A stretch of 64,000 nucleotides of DNA from Strigamia acuminata (taxonomy: Eukaryota > Arthropoda > Chilopoda > Geophilomorpha > Linotaeniidae). The notes below the pieces were generated by a model that was not told the DNA's origin, did no database searches, and saw only the letters and a program-made list of their open reading frames with translations. The stretch lies in assembly GCA_949358305.1 (NCBI GenBank), contig OX442319.1, positions 3,906,001 to 3,970,000 on the forward strand. Direction: 5' to 3'. Below, one piece after another: positions 55,139-64,000 of this stretch (its first letter is position 1; every line of letters begins with the position of its first letter). The translations under genes were made by a program, and so were the position numbers.

Positions 55139-55665
55139 TTTGGATTTGAAGAAATAACGATTCCAAACTGAGTGTGCGGAAAATTTATGTTTTGCAATCA
55201 ATCACACCGAAATAGATCTTATTCTGAAATTGAAAGAAAATTAACATTAGAAACATAACTTTGATCAATAATATCGCTTTCTTACAGTAATCACGTGGGA
55301 ATTTCGCGTTTTTACTCCGTGTTCGGCAGTTGGTTATGATTTGGGCAACCAGGTGGAACCTTGAGCAATTCTTACCACTACGGCCGTAGAATGTTTTCGT
55401 GCTCCGGCACTGAAGTTCACTGAGCCTTGAACAGACTTACAGATCGGCAAACTACAAAAAAAAAGGCAAAGATAAGTTTACAGGTAACAATTTCATGAAC
55501 ATCGTTTCGTACCCCAAATCTGATTTTTCGGTAAACAACGTGAAATGAGTTTTTCATACGCGAGGTGAAAATTAGCTAGCGACGGGAAAACATCAAGGCT
55601 ACTTGATGAGGTGGCTGGGTGATAGTAAAACCCGACATAAAGTTGAATTTTGCGCCATCTTTAGG
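55139..55665 (-). promoter_or_regulatory. leader/promoter block of ZNF-D
   Basis: Complete copy of the conserved block, including the leader-intron donor and acceptor and the terminal GCGCCATCTTT. So this broken gene may still be transcribed. Confidence 0.45.
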
Positions 55666-55753
55666 TACAAATCTTACTTTAGGGGCTCCTCTTACTCTCA
55701 CATCACCTTCAAAATTTGGATTTAGGGGTAACCAAGGGTGGGAAAACGAATGG

Positions 55754-55956
55754 GCAGAATGACGGTTTACGGGCGACCCGAAAAAGAAGTGGTTTGCATA
55801 AAAAAACCAGCAAGGTGAGGTTCGCGGGGGGTCAAGGGGGGGCTGCGCCCCCCCTTGTTAGCCCTTCTTGGGGTTTTAATTTTTAATTTTTTCTTTAATT
55901 TGAACTGAATTTAATAAACTTGATTTTCGGGTCGCCCGTAAACCGTCATTCTACCA
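55754..55956. mobile_element. 203-bp MITE, AGAATGACGGTTTACGGGCG ends
   Basis: Inverted ends GCAGAATGACGGTTTACGGG and its partner near 55930-55956; ACGAATGG on both sides (55746-55753, 55957-55964). The homologous site at about 21178 is empty. An 8-bp duplication suggests hAT, although a 5-bp reading (ACGAA) is also possible. Confidence 0.8.
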
Positions 55957-56123
55957 ACGAATGGTATTGGCGGTTTTGGAGGCAAACGAAAACGAAAGTG
56001 GAGAACAGCAGATTTTCGACCAGTGATGATTACCATCCGATGTTAATTTTATTGTTAGTCATCAGATCAGTCATTCATTCTCTCCATTCTTCCATTTTTT
56101 TCTTTCCTTATACTGTATACCGG

Positions 56124-56577
56124 GTGGCCCACATAACCCCGGCCCGACATTCTGCTACATTTTTTTGAGATTTTGCTAAGCAAAGTTGTATTGTATCAAA
56201 AAGGTGTTACAGGTACTGTACCAGTCCCACAAATTGCGGTATTTTTTGAAAAGTACTGTGTACCCGTAGCGATACCGATACTGCTGAAGAAATCCACAAA
56301 ATTAGCACAAAATCTTAAATTCAAGCTGACTAGTGCCATCAAACTTGGAAAATTCGGACAAAAATTGATGAAAAATGCAAATATCTCGAGAACGAAAGCT
56401 CAGATGTCAAAAACTAAACACCAAACAAAAGAGCGGAAAAAACTAACCTAGAAACGTTAATTAAACAGCCCTACCCACAGCTAATGATTTATGTTTTTTT
56501 CATTTTATGCGTGTATACATTGTTTGAGTCACTCTTCGTAAGCCTCCGTATCGTCGGGCCGGTTTTATGTGGGCCAC
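56124..56577. mobile_element. 454-bp MITE, GTGGCCCACATAA ends, containing FLCN intron 2-like sequence
   Basis: Ends GTGGCCCACATAA and TTATGTGGGCCAC are inverted; CCGG stands on each side (56120-56123, 56578-56581) and occurs once at the empty site (about 21318). The interior 56150-56310 is homologous to FLCN intron 2 (16615-16770). Confidence 0.75.
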
Positions 56578-56619
56578 CCGGTAGTATTAATCTAAAAAAA
56601 AAAAACAGAAAAAAACAAA

Positions 56620-56902
56620 TCACCGCATATCCTCTAATTGTCAGATGGCCTCTTTTACCTTGCGGATCTCTAATTGCGTTCGGGACAAAAATTAATTTTA
56701 CAAGTTTTCGAAATATACCAATCAAGAGTGATAAATGAAACGTTTTCCACCCGTTTCGGTTTAAAATTGTAATTTCTATCCGTATTTATCACACTTCGTT
56801 GTTATATTTCGTTGCAAAAACGTTAAAAAAAATATTTTTGCCGATGTTTAAATAGCCTGCGCCTCCAATTGCACGCGGGGGCAATTAGAAGATATACGGT
56901 GA
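56620..56902. mobile_element. MITE with TACCGTATA-type ends, copy in block II
   Basis: Orthologous within the duplication to 21357-21644; left end TCACCGCATATCCTCTAATT has mutated. Confidence 0.7.
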
Positions 56903-56999
56903 TAAAATTACAGATGATTAATTTCTTTTAGGTCTTAGGAAAGAATGTTGTTACATGTTTTGGGTGCTCAGGATCACGATAAACAAGTATTAATAAAAT

Positions 57000-57151
57000 C
57001 AGTACTGGTAGCTGCATTCAAAAACTGAAATATTTTGTGTTTTACTTCAATTTTAAACCAAAAATAACATCATTTCCTGTTTAAACCCATGTTAAAACTT
57101 AAAATACACCTAAACTAAAATTGTTATTTTAGTTTTTGAATGCAGCTACTG
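57000..57151 (-). mobile_element. palindrome-ended MITE (CAGTAGCTGCATTCA), orientation 2
   Basis: Same site as 21742-21889 but the interior is the reverse complement. It carries an extra 6 bases near its left end (CAGTACTGGTAGCTGC). Confidence 0.8.
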
Positions 57152-57420
57152 TTTTTTGGCATTCATTAAAATATTATTTTAATGTTTTATCGTTTTCGCA
57201 GCTGTTAAAATTTTGGATGACTGGGTTGAGCAGCCAATTCAAAACACACATTCTTTCTGCAACTATGAGTCAGTGTCATGGAAATGAAGGTGTGAATGTG
57301 AAGACATTAGCAGCGTTTGTCATCTTTTACGTCGTGAAGATTTGTGAAGCTTTGTAGCAGTATTCGAAATGTCAAAATTTGATTTTTCATAAGTATTATT
57401 ATGTATAAAATAAACGCAGT

Positions 57421-58023
57421 GAAGAAATATTTAGAATATTATTTATTGACATGGAATTTAATATCAAAATAAAGGTATTATGATTATCACACGTTAATTT
57501 AAAATAAAATGAAAAAGACTAAATTTGCATGTATTGTATTGTCACAAATTTCATCCAATAAAGCTATTTAACCAAAAATTGACACAGGAGGTTTGTTTAT
57601 CACTGGAAATGTTAACGTTAAAAAAATTCTATAATTGTCATTATTTCAATTTGTTATAAAAATTGCATTGAGGGAATAATCCATCTGGCTTTGAAAAAGG
57701 TCAAATTGCTATATTAACATCAGCTAGTAAAACAGGTATGAAATAATTGCAATGAAACTTAAAAGATCACAGAGTGGTTGATAATTTCTTGAGATTAAAT
57801 GATAATTACGAAAGCAAGACGAGAACTGTCCCACCTTGAAAACCTACTGATTTAAAAATAATCTGTTTTAAGTAAAAAAAAAAAAATTACAGTTTTCTTA
57901 ATTTTCAGGTACAAAAAAAAATGCTTTTAAACACGTTTTGTCAAAGTATCAATTAGCTTGCAAGAATAAGCACAAAAATTCAACTTGAATGGTTTTTATG
58001 TTGTATCGGTTTTATGTGTCTTT
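57421..58023. other. 3' spacer of ZNF-E
   Basis: Common spacer without the GC-rich MITE present in block I. Fossil finger after the stop at about 57965-58005. Confidence 0.65.
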
Positions 58024-59121
58024 TTAAATTCCCACTTGTAATACTTCAATAATTACATGAATGACACTTGATTGGTTTTCATCTGCATGAGTTGCAATAT
58101 GTTTTTTTAAATTCGCACCTGTAATACTGTAAAAATCACATAAATAACACTTGAATAGTTTTTCACCTGGATGAGTTGCAATATGTTTTTTTAAATTCGC
58201 ACTTGTAATACTTGAGTAATCACATAAATGACACTTGAATGGTTTTTCACCTGTGTGTGTTGCAATATGTCTTTTTAAATTCCCACTTTCAACACTGGAA
58301 TAAGCACAAAGGTGGCACTTGAATCGTTTTTCACCTGAATGAGTTGCAATATGACGTTTTAAACTTCTGCTATTAATACAGGAATAATTACATAAATGAC
58401 ACTTGAATAATTTTTTACCTGTGTGAATTGCAATGTGGTTTTTTAAATTCCCGCTTGTAATACTGGAATAATTACACAAATGACACTTGAATGGTTTTTC
58501 ACCTGTATGAGTTGCAATATGATTTTTTAAATGTGCACTTCGAAAACAAGAATAAGCACAAAGGTGGCACTTGAATCGTTTTTCATCTGCATGAGTTGCA
58601 ATATGACTTTTTAAACTTTCACTATTAATGCAGGAATAATTACATAAATGACACTTGAATGGATTTTCTCCCGTGTGCAGTTGCTTTTGACTCGTATGAG
58701 TTAACATATGTATTTTTAAATCCCCACTTCCAATGCAGGAAAAAGCACATAAATGACAATTGACTGCTTCTTCTGAAGGATGAATCTTTATATGACTACT
58801 CAAAATCATTGCACTTCTGCACGAATAATCACACAAATGGCAAGTAAATGATTTGTTTCTTGAATGGGTTGTTAAATGTTTTTTTAGATCCCGTCTTTGG
58901 GTGCAGGAATAATCACAAAAATGACACTTCAATGTATTTTCCCTCGTGTGAAATTGCGTGTGGAAATCCAACTTCTGCTTAGTCCTAAAGGAAACAGAAC
59001 ACACGCGGCATTTGTAGGGCTTTGCACCAACGTGAATCAGCATGTGTGACTTCAAACACGAATAAAACGAACTCGAATAATCACACCGAATACAAGTGAA
59101 GCGCTGTTGTTTACTCGTCAT
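58024..59121 (-). CDS. ZNF-E, 12-finger C2H2 protein with the same frameshift as ZNF-B
   Basis: 365 residues, start MTSKQQRFTCIRCDYSS, single coding exon. Twelve complete fingers. Fingers 8-12 and the frameshifted tail (ADENQSSVIHVIIEVL) match ZNF-B with only one amino-acid change seen (HIATHPGEK for HIAIHPGEK). Fingers 4, 6 and 7 differ from B at helix positions (CRSAMILSSH, CINSESLKSH, CFRSAHLKNH), so DNA preference may differ. It lies opposite the FLCN fragment of block II. Confidence 0.9.
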   Translation of the reverse strand: MTSKQQRFTCIRCDYSSSFYSCLKSHMLIHVGAKPYKCRVCSVSFRTKQKLDFHTQFHTRENTLKCHFCDYSCTQRRDLKKHLTTHSRNKSFTCHLCDYSCRSAMILSSHIKIHPSEEAVNCHLCAFSCIGSGDLKIHMLTHTSQKQLHTGENPFKCHLCNYSCINSESLKSHIATHADEKRFKCHLCAYSCFRSAHLKNHIATHTGEKPFKCHLCNYSSITSGNLKNHIAIHTGKKLFKCHLCNYSCINSRSLKRHIATHSGEKRFKCHLCAYSSVESGNLKRHIATHTGEKPFKCHLCDYSSITSANLKKHIATHPGEKLFKCYLCDFYSITGANLKKHIATHADENQSSVIHVIIEVLQVGI

Positions 59122-59662
59122 TTTAGATGTGAAAAAATAAGGATTTCAAGCTGAGTGTGCGGAAAATGTTTGTCTTGAAATCAGTCACAGACTTTATGCT
59201 GATCGCAATGACTCAATCACATCGAAATAGAACTTATTCTGAAATTGAAAGAAAATCAACATTCGAAACAATTTTCATTATTCATCCAAGCTATCACTTT
59301 CTTACAGTAATCAAGCGGGGAATTTCACTTTTTTCTTCTTGTTCAGCATTTGGGCAACCAGGTGGAACCTTGAACAATTCTTACCACTACGACCCCTGAA
59401 TGTTTTCGTGCTCCGGCACTGAAGATCACTTGAACAGACTTACGGATCTTACAGATCGGCAAACTACAAAAAAAAAGTCAAAGATAAGTTTACAGGTAAC
59501 AATTTCATGAACATCGTTTCGTACCCTAATTCTGATTTTTCGATAAACAATGTGAAATAATGTTTTCATTCGCGTGATGAAAATTAGCTTGCGACGGAAA
59601 ACATGAGGTGACTGGGCAATAGTAAAACCCGATGTAAAGTTGAATTTTGCGCCATCTTTTGG
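59122..59662 (-). promoter_or_regulatory. leader/promoter block of ZNF-E
   Basis: Conserved block with leader-intron donor and acceptor; ends GAATTTTGCGCCATCTTTT. Confidence 0.5.
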
Positions 59663-60790
59663 TAAAAAAGATAAAGCGACTTATAGAGCTCTGGTTACTG
59701 TGCGCCTACGTCTTCGGACATCTTCTATATTTATTTGTATAATTTGAAAAACAAAATAATTAACTGTGTGGCATCCATGCCAATACAAATTGCAAAATTG
59801 GTGGCAAAATTTTCACAGACTGGGGCAAAACTTATTCGACATTCTAAATACATGTGCCTGTTCCAAACAAGCAATTAGTGATAGCAAATTATTAATTTGT
59901 CAGCCTTTCTGATGTTGTTTCTGATTACAGTTAGTACCAGTAATTATAGTTTCATATAAATTTTATTATTATCATACAGTACTGCCTTGAACAATGGCCC
60001 GGGCGTTTAATTTTTTTTTCGACTCGCCCGCCAGGCGCTTATTCAAAACCAGGCGATTATTTAAGACAGGCCTCTATCCGAAAAAAAAGTTTAAAATAAC
60101 AAATTATAAAAAATTTGTGGTCGTATGCACGTTTTTTCAAATTTTTTGGAGCCATACCGCTGTATTATTGATAGAAATGCAGCAGTGAAACAATGAAGGA
60201 GTGTTAAATAGCTCATTTCTACCGTACATTACGTGTACGTGTACGGTAGACATAAAACGTCATCTAAACGAATTACAAATATACAATAAACCCGGCGTTT
60301 AAACACGCCCGGCGTTTATTTGAGGCAGGCGCTTATTGGCTCTTCAGCTTGCGGTTGCCAGGCGCTTAATCAAGAGCCGGCGCTTAATTGCGCCCGGCCA
60401 TTGTTCAAGGCAGTACGGTATTTCTTTAATTCTAAGATGCACTTTTCGATGTTGTTTAGAGCATGGAAACTTACCTGATTAGCTGGTTTAGTTTACTCAT
60501 TTAAATGTAATTATTTTTTCCTTGCCGCGTTATTTATCCATTTCAATGTGTTCTTTATTTACTGTGTTAGTTCTCAATTTCCTATGTTATTTCTTAAAGG
60601 ATGACGACGACAAACAAACAACTTTTAGCAAGGGCTTGGCTTCATTTAAGAGCTATGAAAATCTTTTATAAGTTATTTTGAACCGACATTAAAAGCTCCA
60701 CCAACGACAACTTTGCCTCAAAACTGCATGGTTTGGGGCATAGGTATTATGCCACTTAAAAACTGCGTATCAAATAAACAAATTGAAGAA
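59663..60790. other. linker between ZNF-E and ZNF-F
   Basis: Matches 24869-25740; the MITE at 59977-60419 is an insertion specific to this copy. Non-coding. Confidence 0.65.
59977..60419. mobile_element. 443-bp MITE with CAGTACTGCCTTGAACAATG ends
   Basis: Inverted ends (20 bp and more, then GGCGCTTA modules) bordered by TA; the homologous site at about 25177 (ATCATAATTCTTTAATT) is empty. Interior repeats of GCGCTTA recall the GC-rich MITE at 22233, so the two may be related. Confidence 0.8.
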
Positions 60791-61392
60791 ATATTTAGAA
60801 CATTATGTATTGACATGGAACTTAATATCAAAATAAAGATATTCTGTTCATCACTTTGTAATACTGTCAGTTAATTTAAAATAAAATAAAAAAGGCTACA
60901 TTTGCTCGTATTGCGTGTATTATAAATTATTATAAAGCCAGTCACAAATTTCATCCAATAAAGCTATTTCAGCAAAAATTGACACAGGAGGGAAGTTTAT
61001 CACTTTGCAAATGTTATCTTTAAAAATATTCCATAATTGTCATCATTTCCATTTGTTATAAAAACTGCATTGAGGGAAGAGTCCATCTGGCTTTGAAAAA
61101 GGTCAAATTGCTATATTAACATCAGCTAGTAAAACAGGTATGGAATAATTGCGATGAAACTTAAAAGATCACATTGTTGTTGATAATTTCTTGAGATTAA
61201 ATAATAATTACGGGAGAAAGACGTGAACTGTCCCACCCCGAAAACCTATTGATATGAAAATAATCAGTTTTAATTCAAAATAAATTTCAGTTTTCTTAAT
61301 TTTCGTTTACAAAAAAAAAACTTTTTGGCACGTTTTGTCAAAGTATCAATTAGCTTACAAGAATGAGCACAAAAATGCAACTTGAATGGTCT
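60791..61392. other. 3' spacer of ZNF-F
   Basis: Same spacer as beside ZNF-C. Fossil finger beyond the stop at about 61355-61393. Confidence 0.65.
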
Positions 61393-62436
61393 TTAAACAT
61401 TATGGGTTTTTAAATGCCTTTTTAAATTCCCACTTGAATTACTGGAATAATCACATAAATGACACTTAAATGGTTTTTCATCTGAATGAGTTGCTATATG
61501 CCTCTTTAAATTCCCACTTATAATACAGGAATAAGCACAAAGGTGGCACTTGAATCGTTTGTCACCTGTATGAGTTGCAATATGAGGTTTTAAAATTGCG
61601 CTTTTAAAACAGGAATAATTACATAAATGACACTTGAATGGTTTTTCATCCGTATGACTTGCAATATGTCGTTTTAAATTCCAACTTTGGATACAGGAAT
61701 AAGCACAAAGGTGACACTTGAATCGTTTTTCACCCGTGTGAGTTGCAACATGATTTTTTAAATTCCCACTTGCAATACAGGAATAATCACATAAATGACA
61801 TTTGAATGGTTTTTCACCCGTGTGAGTTGCAATATGCTTTTTTAAATATCCACTTTGAATACAGGAATAAGCACAAAAATGGCACTTGAATCGTTTTTCA
61901 CCTGTATGAGTTGCAATATGAGATTTTAAATTTCCACTTTGAATACAGGAATAATCACATAAATGACACTTGAATGGTTTTTCACCCGCGTGCAGTTGCT
62001 TTTGACTCGTGTGAGTTAACATATGTATTTTTAAATCCCCACTTCCAATGCAGGAAAAAGCACATAAATGACAATTGACTGCTTCTTTTGTAGTATGAGT
62101 CTTTACATGACTACTCAAAATCCTTGCACTACTACACGAATAAACACACAACTGGCAAGTAAATAATTTGTTCCTTGAATGGGTTGTTAAATGTTTTTTT
62201 AAATCCCTACTTTGGGTGCAGGAATAATCACAAAAACGACACTTCAATGGGTTTTTCTTCCTGTGACATCGCGTGTGGTAATCCAACTTCTGCTTAGTCC
62301 TAAAGGAAACAGAACACACGTGGCATTTGTAGGGCTTTGCACCAACGTGAATCAGCATGTGTGACTTCAAACACGAATAAAACGAACTCGAATAATCACA
62401 CCGACTACAAGTGAAGCGCTGTTGTTTGCTCGTCAT
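61393..62436 (-). CDS. ZNF-F, 12-finger C2H2 protein
   Basis: 347 residues, start MTSKQQRFTCSRCDYSS, twelve complete C2H2 fingers, single coding exon, no other domain. Fingers 10-12 correspond to fingers 6-8 of ZNF-C; fingers 6-9 (CIQSGNLKSH, CIQSGYLKKH, CIASGNLKNH, CIQSWNLKRH) have no counterpart there. Ends SGNLKRHLKTHNV like ZNF-A. Linkers are mostly TGEKPFK or TGEKRFK. Probable nuclear DNA-binding protein. Confidence 0.9.
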   Translation of the reverse strand: MTSKQQRFTCSRCDYSSSFYSCLKSHMLIHVGAKPYKCHVCSVSFRTKQKLDYHTRCHRKKNPLKCRFCDYSCTQSRDLKKHLTTHSRNKLFTCQLCVYSCSSARILSSHVKTHTTKEAVNCHLCAFSCIGSGDLKIHMLTHTSQKQLHAGEKPFKCHLCDYSCIQSGNLKSHIATHTGEKRFKCHFCAYSCIQSGYLKKHIATHTGEKPFKCHLCDYSCIASGNLKNHVATHTGEKRFKCHLCAYSCIQSWNLKRHIASHTDEKPFKCHLCNYSCFKSAILKPHIATHTGDKRFKCHLCAYSCIISGNLKRHIATHSDEKPFKCHLCDYSSNSSGNLKRHLKTHNV

Positions 62437-62960
62437 TTTGGATTTGGAAAAATATCGATTTCAAGCTGAATGTGCGGGAAAATGTATGTTTTGCAATCAA
62501 TCACACCGAAATAGAACTTATTCTGAAATTGAAAGAAAATTAACATTAGAAACATAATTTTTATCAATAATATCGCTTTCTTACCGTAATCAAGTGGGAA
62601 TTTCGCGTTTTTAATCCCGTGTTCGGCAGTTGGTTATGACTAGGACGATTAACTAATCGTCCTAGGTTATGATTTGGGCAACCAGGTGGAACCTTGAGCA
62701 ATTCTTACCACTACGGCCGTAGAATATTTTCGTGCTCCGGCACTGAAAATCACTTACAGATCGGCAAACTAAAAAATAAATCAAAGGTAAGTTCACAGGT
62801 AGCAATTTCATGAACATCGTTTTGTACCCCAATTCTGATCTTTCAGTAAAATGATTTTTTCATTCGCTAACGAATGAAAATTAGCTAGCGAAGGGAAAAC
62901 ATAAGATGGCTGGGTGATAGTAAAACCCGATGTAAAGTTGAATTTTGCGCCATCTTTTGG
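62437..62960 (-). promoter_or_regulatory. leader/promoter block of ZNF-F
   Basis: Conserved block. A short palindromic insertion, GACTAGGACGATTAACTAAT then CGTCCTAG, sits at about 62639-62665. Ends GAATTTTGCGCCATCTTTT. Confidence 0.5.
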
Positions 62961-64000
62961 TAAAATAAGATAAAGCGACGTATAGAGCTCCGACTTCGGA
63001 CACCCTGCATATTTACTTTTATAACATAAAAAACAAAATAATTAACTGTTTAACATCCATGCTTATAAAAATTGCTAAATTGGTGTCGAAATTTCCGCAG
63101 ACTTGGGGCAAATCTTATCTAACATTCTAAATACATGTGCGTGTTCCAAGGGGCCGTCCATAAATTACGTAACGCCTGGAGGGGGGGGAGGGAGTTTCAA
63201 ATTTTGTTACGGGTTGTTACGACGGGGAGGGGGGGGGGTCTTAATAATGTTACGTAACAAAATTTATTTTAACATTTTTGAAATTTTTTGAAATTTTTTG
63301 AAATTTTTTTTAAATTTTTGTGAAAATTTTTGAAATTTTTTTTAAATTTTTGTAAAAAAAATTAAAATTTGTGTAAAATTTTGTAGTAAAAGCTTGTATC
63401 AAATTTTTTTTTTTGGGGGGGGGGGTAGTGAGTTTTGTTACGTAATATTAATATTCTAGGGGGGGTTTGTGGATTTGTTACGACCTTGTTACAAGGGGGG
63501 GGGAGGGGGTCTAAAAATCGTAAAATCAGCGTTACGTAATTTATGGACGGCCCCCAAACCAGAAATTAGTGATAGCAATTATTAATTTGTCAGCAATTCT
63601 GTTGTTGTTTCTGATTACGGCTAGCATCAGTAATTATAATTTTTTTTACCTATACTAGCATCTCTGTAATGGTGCATCTTACGATCAATGCAGGGCCGGA
63701 CGTAAGTATTTTGGGGCCCCAAGTAAAATATTTTTGAGGGACTTTGTTTATACCTTGATACCTTTGATTGACATTTTTAATGTGCATCAAGCAATTGACC
63801 CACCTCATACATTAGTCGTGACCTGGTTTTCTCTACTTGTGACACAGACAAGGTATGGGTGTTCATCTGCCACCATAGTTGCTATTTTTCCGTCTTGTGC
63901 TCCATAGTACTAGCAGTGGGATAGGTTATATGAATGTAGTTCATATAAATAAAACTGCAGTGGCCATGTTATTTGTAACATGCAAATAATGCAAAGTTAT
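62961..64000. other. distal linker and repeats
   Basis: Apart from the MITE, 62965-63150 and 63556-63760 follow the linker sequence seen at 24869-25280. 63820-63915 is a copy of the LTR-like repeat at 44045-44165. No gene. Confidence 0.55.
63150..63554. mobile_element. 405-bp MITE, GGGGCCGTCCATAAATTACG ends
   Basis: Perfect inverted ends (GGGGCCGTCCATAAATTACG). The interior has long G runs and TTTTTGAAATTTT repeats. Homologous sites at about 25076 and 59859 (GTTCCAAACAAGCAATTAGT) are empty; CAA is duplicated. No coding capacity. Confidence 0.85.

Larger units (their letters stand above)
56585..57420 (+). pseudogene. FLCN 3' fragment, copy in block II
   Basis: Same structure as 21318-22110: FLCN intron 5, first bases of exon 6, direct jump to exon 9, intron 9 and exon 10 ([18 protein letters not shown] then [12 protein letters not shown]), which here reads on past the ancestral stop after a one-base insertion (GTGAATGTGA). 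Lacks exons 1-8. Confidence 0.85.

Overview
This is a eukaryotic window, almost certainly from an invertebrate animal. It is AT-rich, has short introns with standard GT-AG borders, and carries animal-specific genes (folliculin, a tektin, arrays of C2H2 zinc-finger genes) and a dense mix of animal-type transposons. I cannot place it to a phylum with confidence; an arthropod or another aquatic invertebrate would fit.

Layout. 0-15 kb is a graveyard of mobile elements and broken genes: gypsy and hAT fragments, a decayed ATAD2-like bromodomain, a solo LTR, a hAT-type MITE and several dispersed repeats. Inside it sits one intact intronless gene, an SRPK-type kinase whose catalytic aspartate is replaced by alanine (6602-7744, minus). 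15.8-18.9 kb holds a complete ten-exon folliculin (FLCN) gene on the plus strand. 19.6-27.1 kb holds three C2H2 zinc-finger genes on the minus strand (ZNF-A, B and C here), with a copied 3' fragment of FLCN between A and B. 28.0-29.2 kb holds most of a tektin gene (minus).

29.4-53.5 kb is a nested-transposon region. It contains a 531-bp palindromic MITE, a 1.6-kb foldback element with a hAT MITE inside it, a Tc1/mariner element with a nearly complete DD34E transposase, a gag-only LTR element that lost pol, gypsy and hAT fragments, a stranded three-exon piece of an SLC17/MFS transporter gene, and a full-length Ty3/gypsy element (48284-53005) with identical-looking 184-bp LTRs, a 5-bp target duplication and one intact 1352-residue Gag-Pol ORF. 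A ~3-kb host sequence is present twice, in direct orientation, across this region. Comparing the two copies gives the empty sites for the Tc1, gag-only and gypsy insertions.

53.5-63 kb repeats the FLCN/zinc-finger architecture: a copy of the FLCN upstream region fused to FLCN exons 9-10 and a truncated zinc-finger gene (ZNF-D), then a second block (FLCN fragment, ZNF-E, linker, ZNF-F) that mirrors the first (FLCN fragment, ZNF-B, linker, ZNF-C). So a FLCN-ZNF tail-to-tail locus was duplicated several times; the zinc-finger genes survived and the FLCN copies became broken passengers. At least six MITE insertions distinguish the copies and act as time stamps.

The most unusual system here is this expanding zinc-finger family. 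Its members share a near-constant backbone and leader but differ by whole-finger gains and losses, mosaic fingers, a shared frameshift, and a fossil finger beyond the stop codon.
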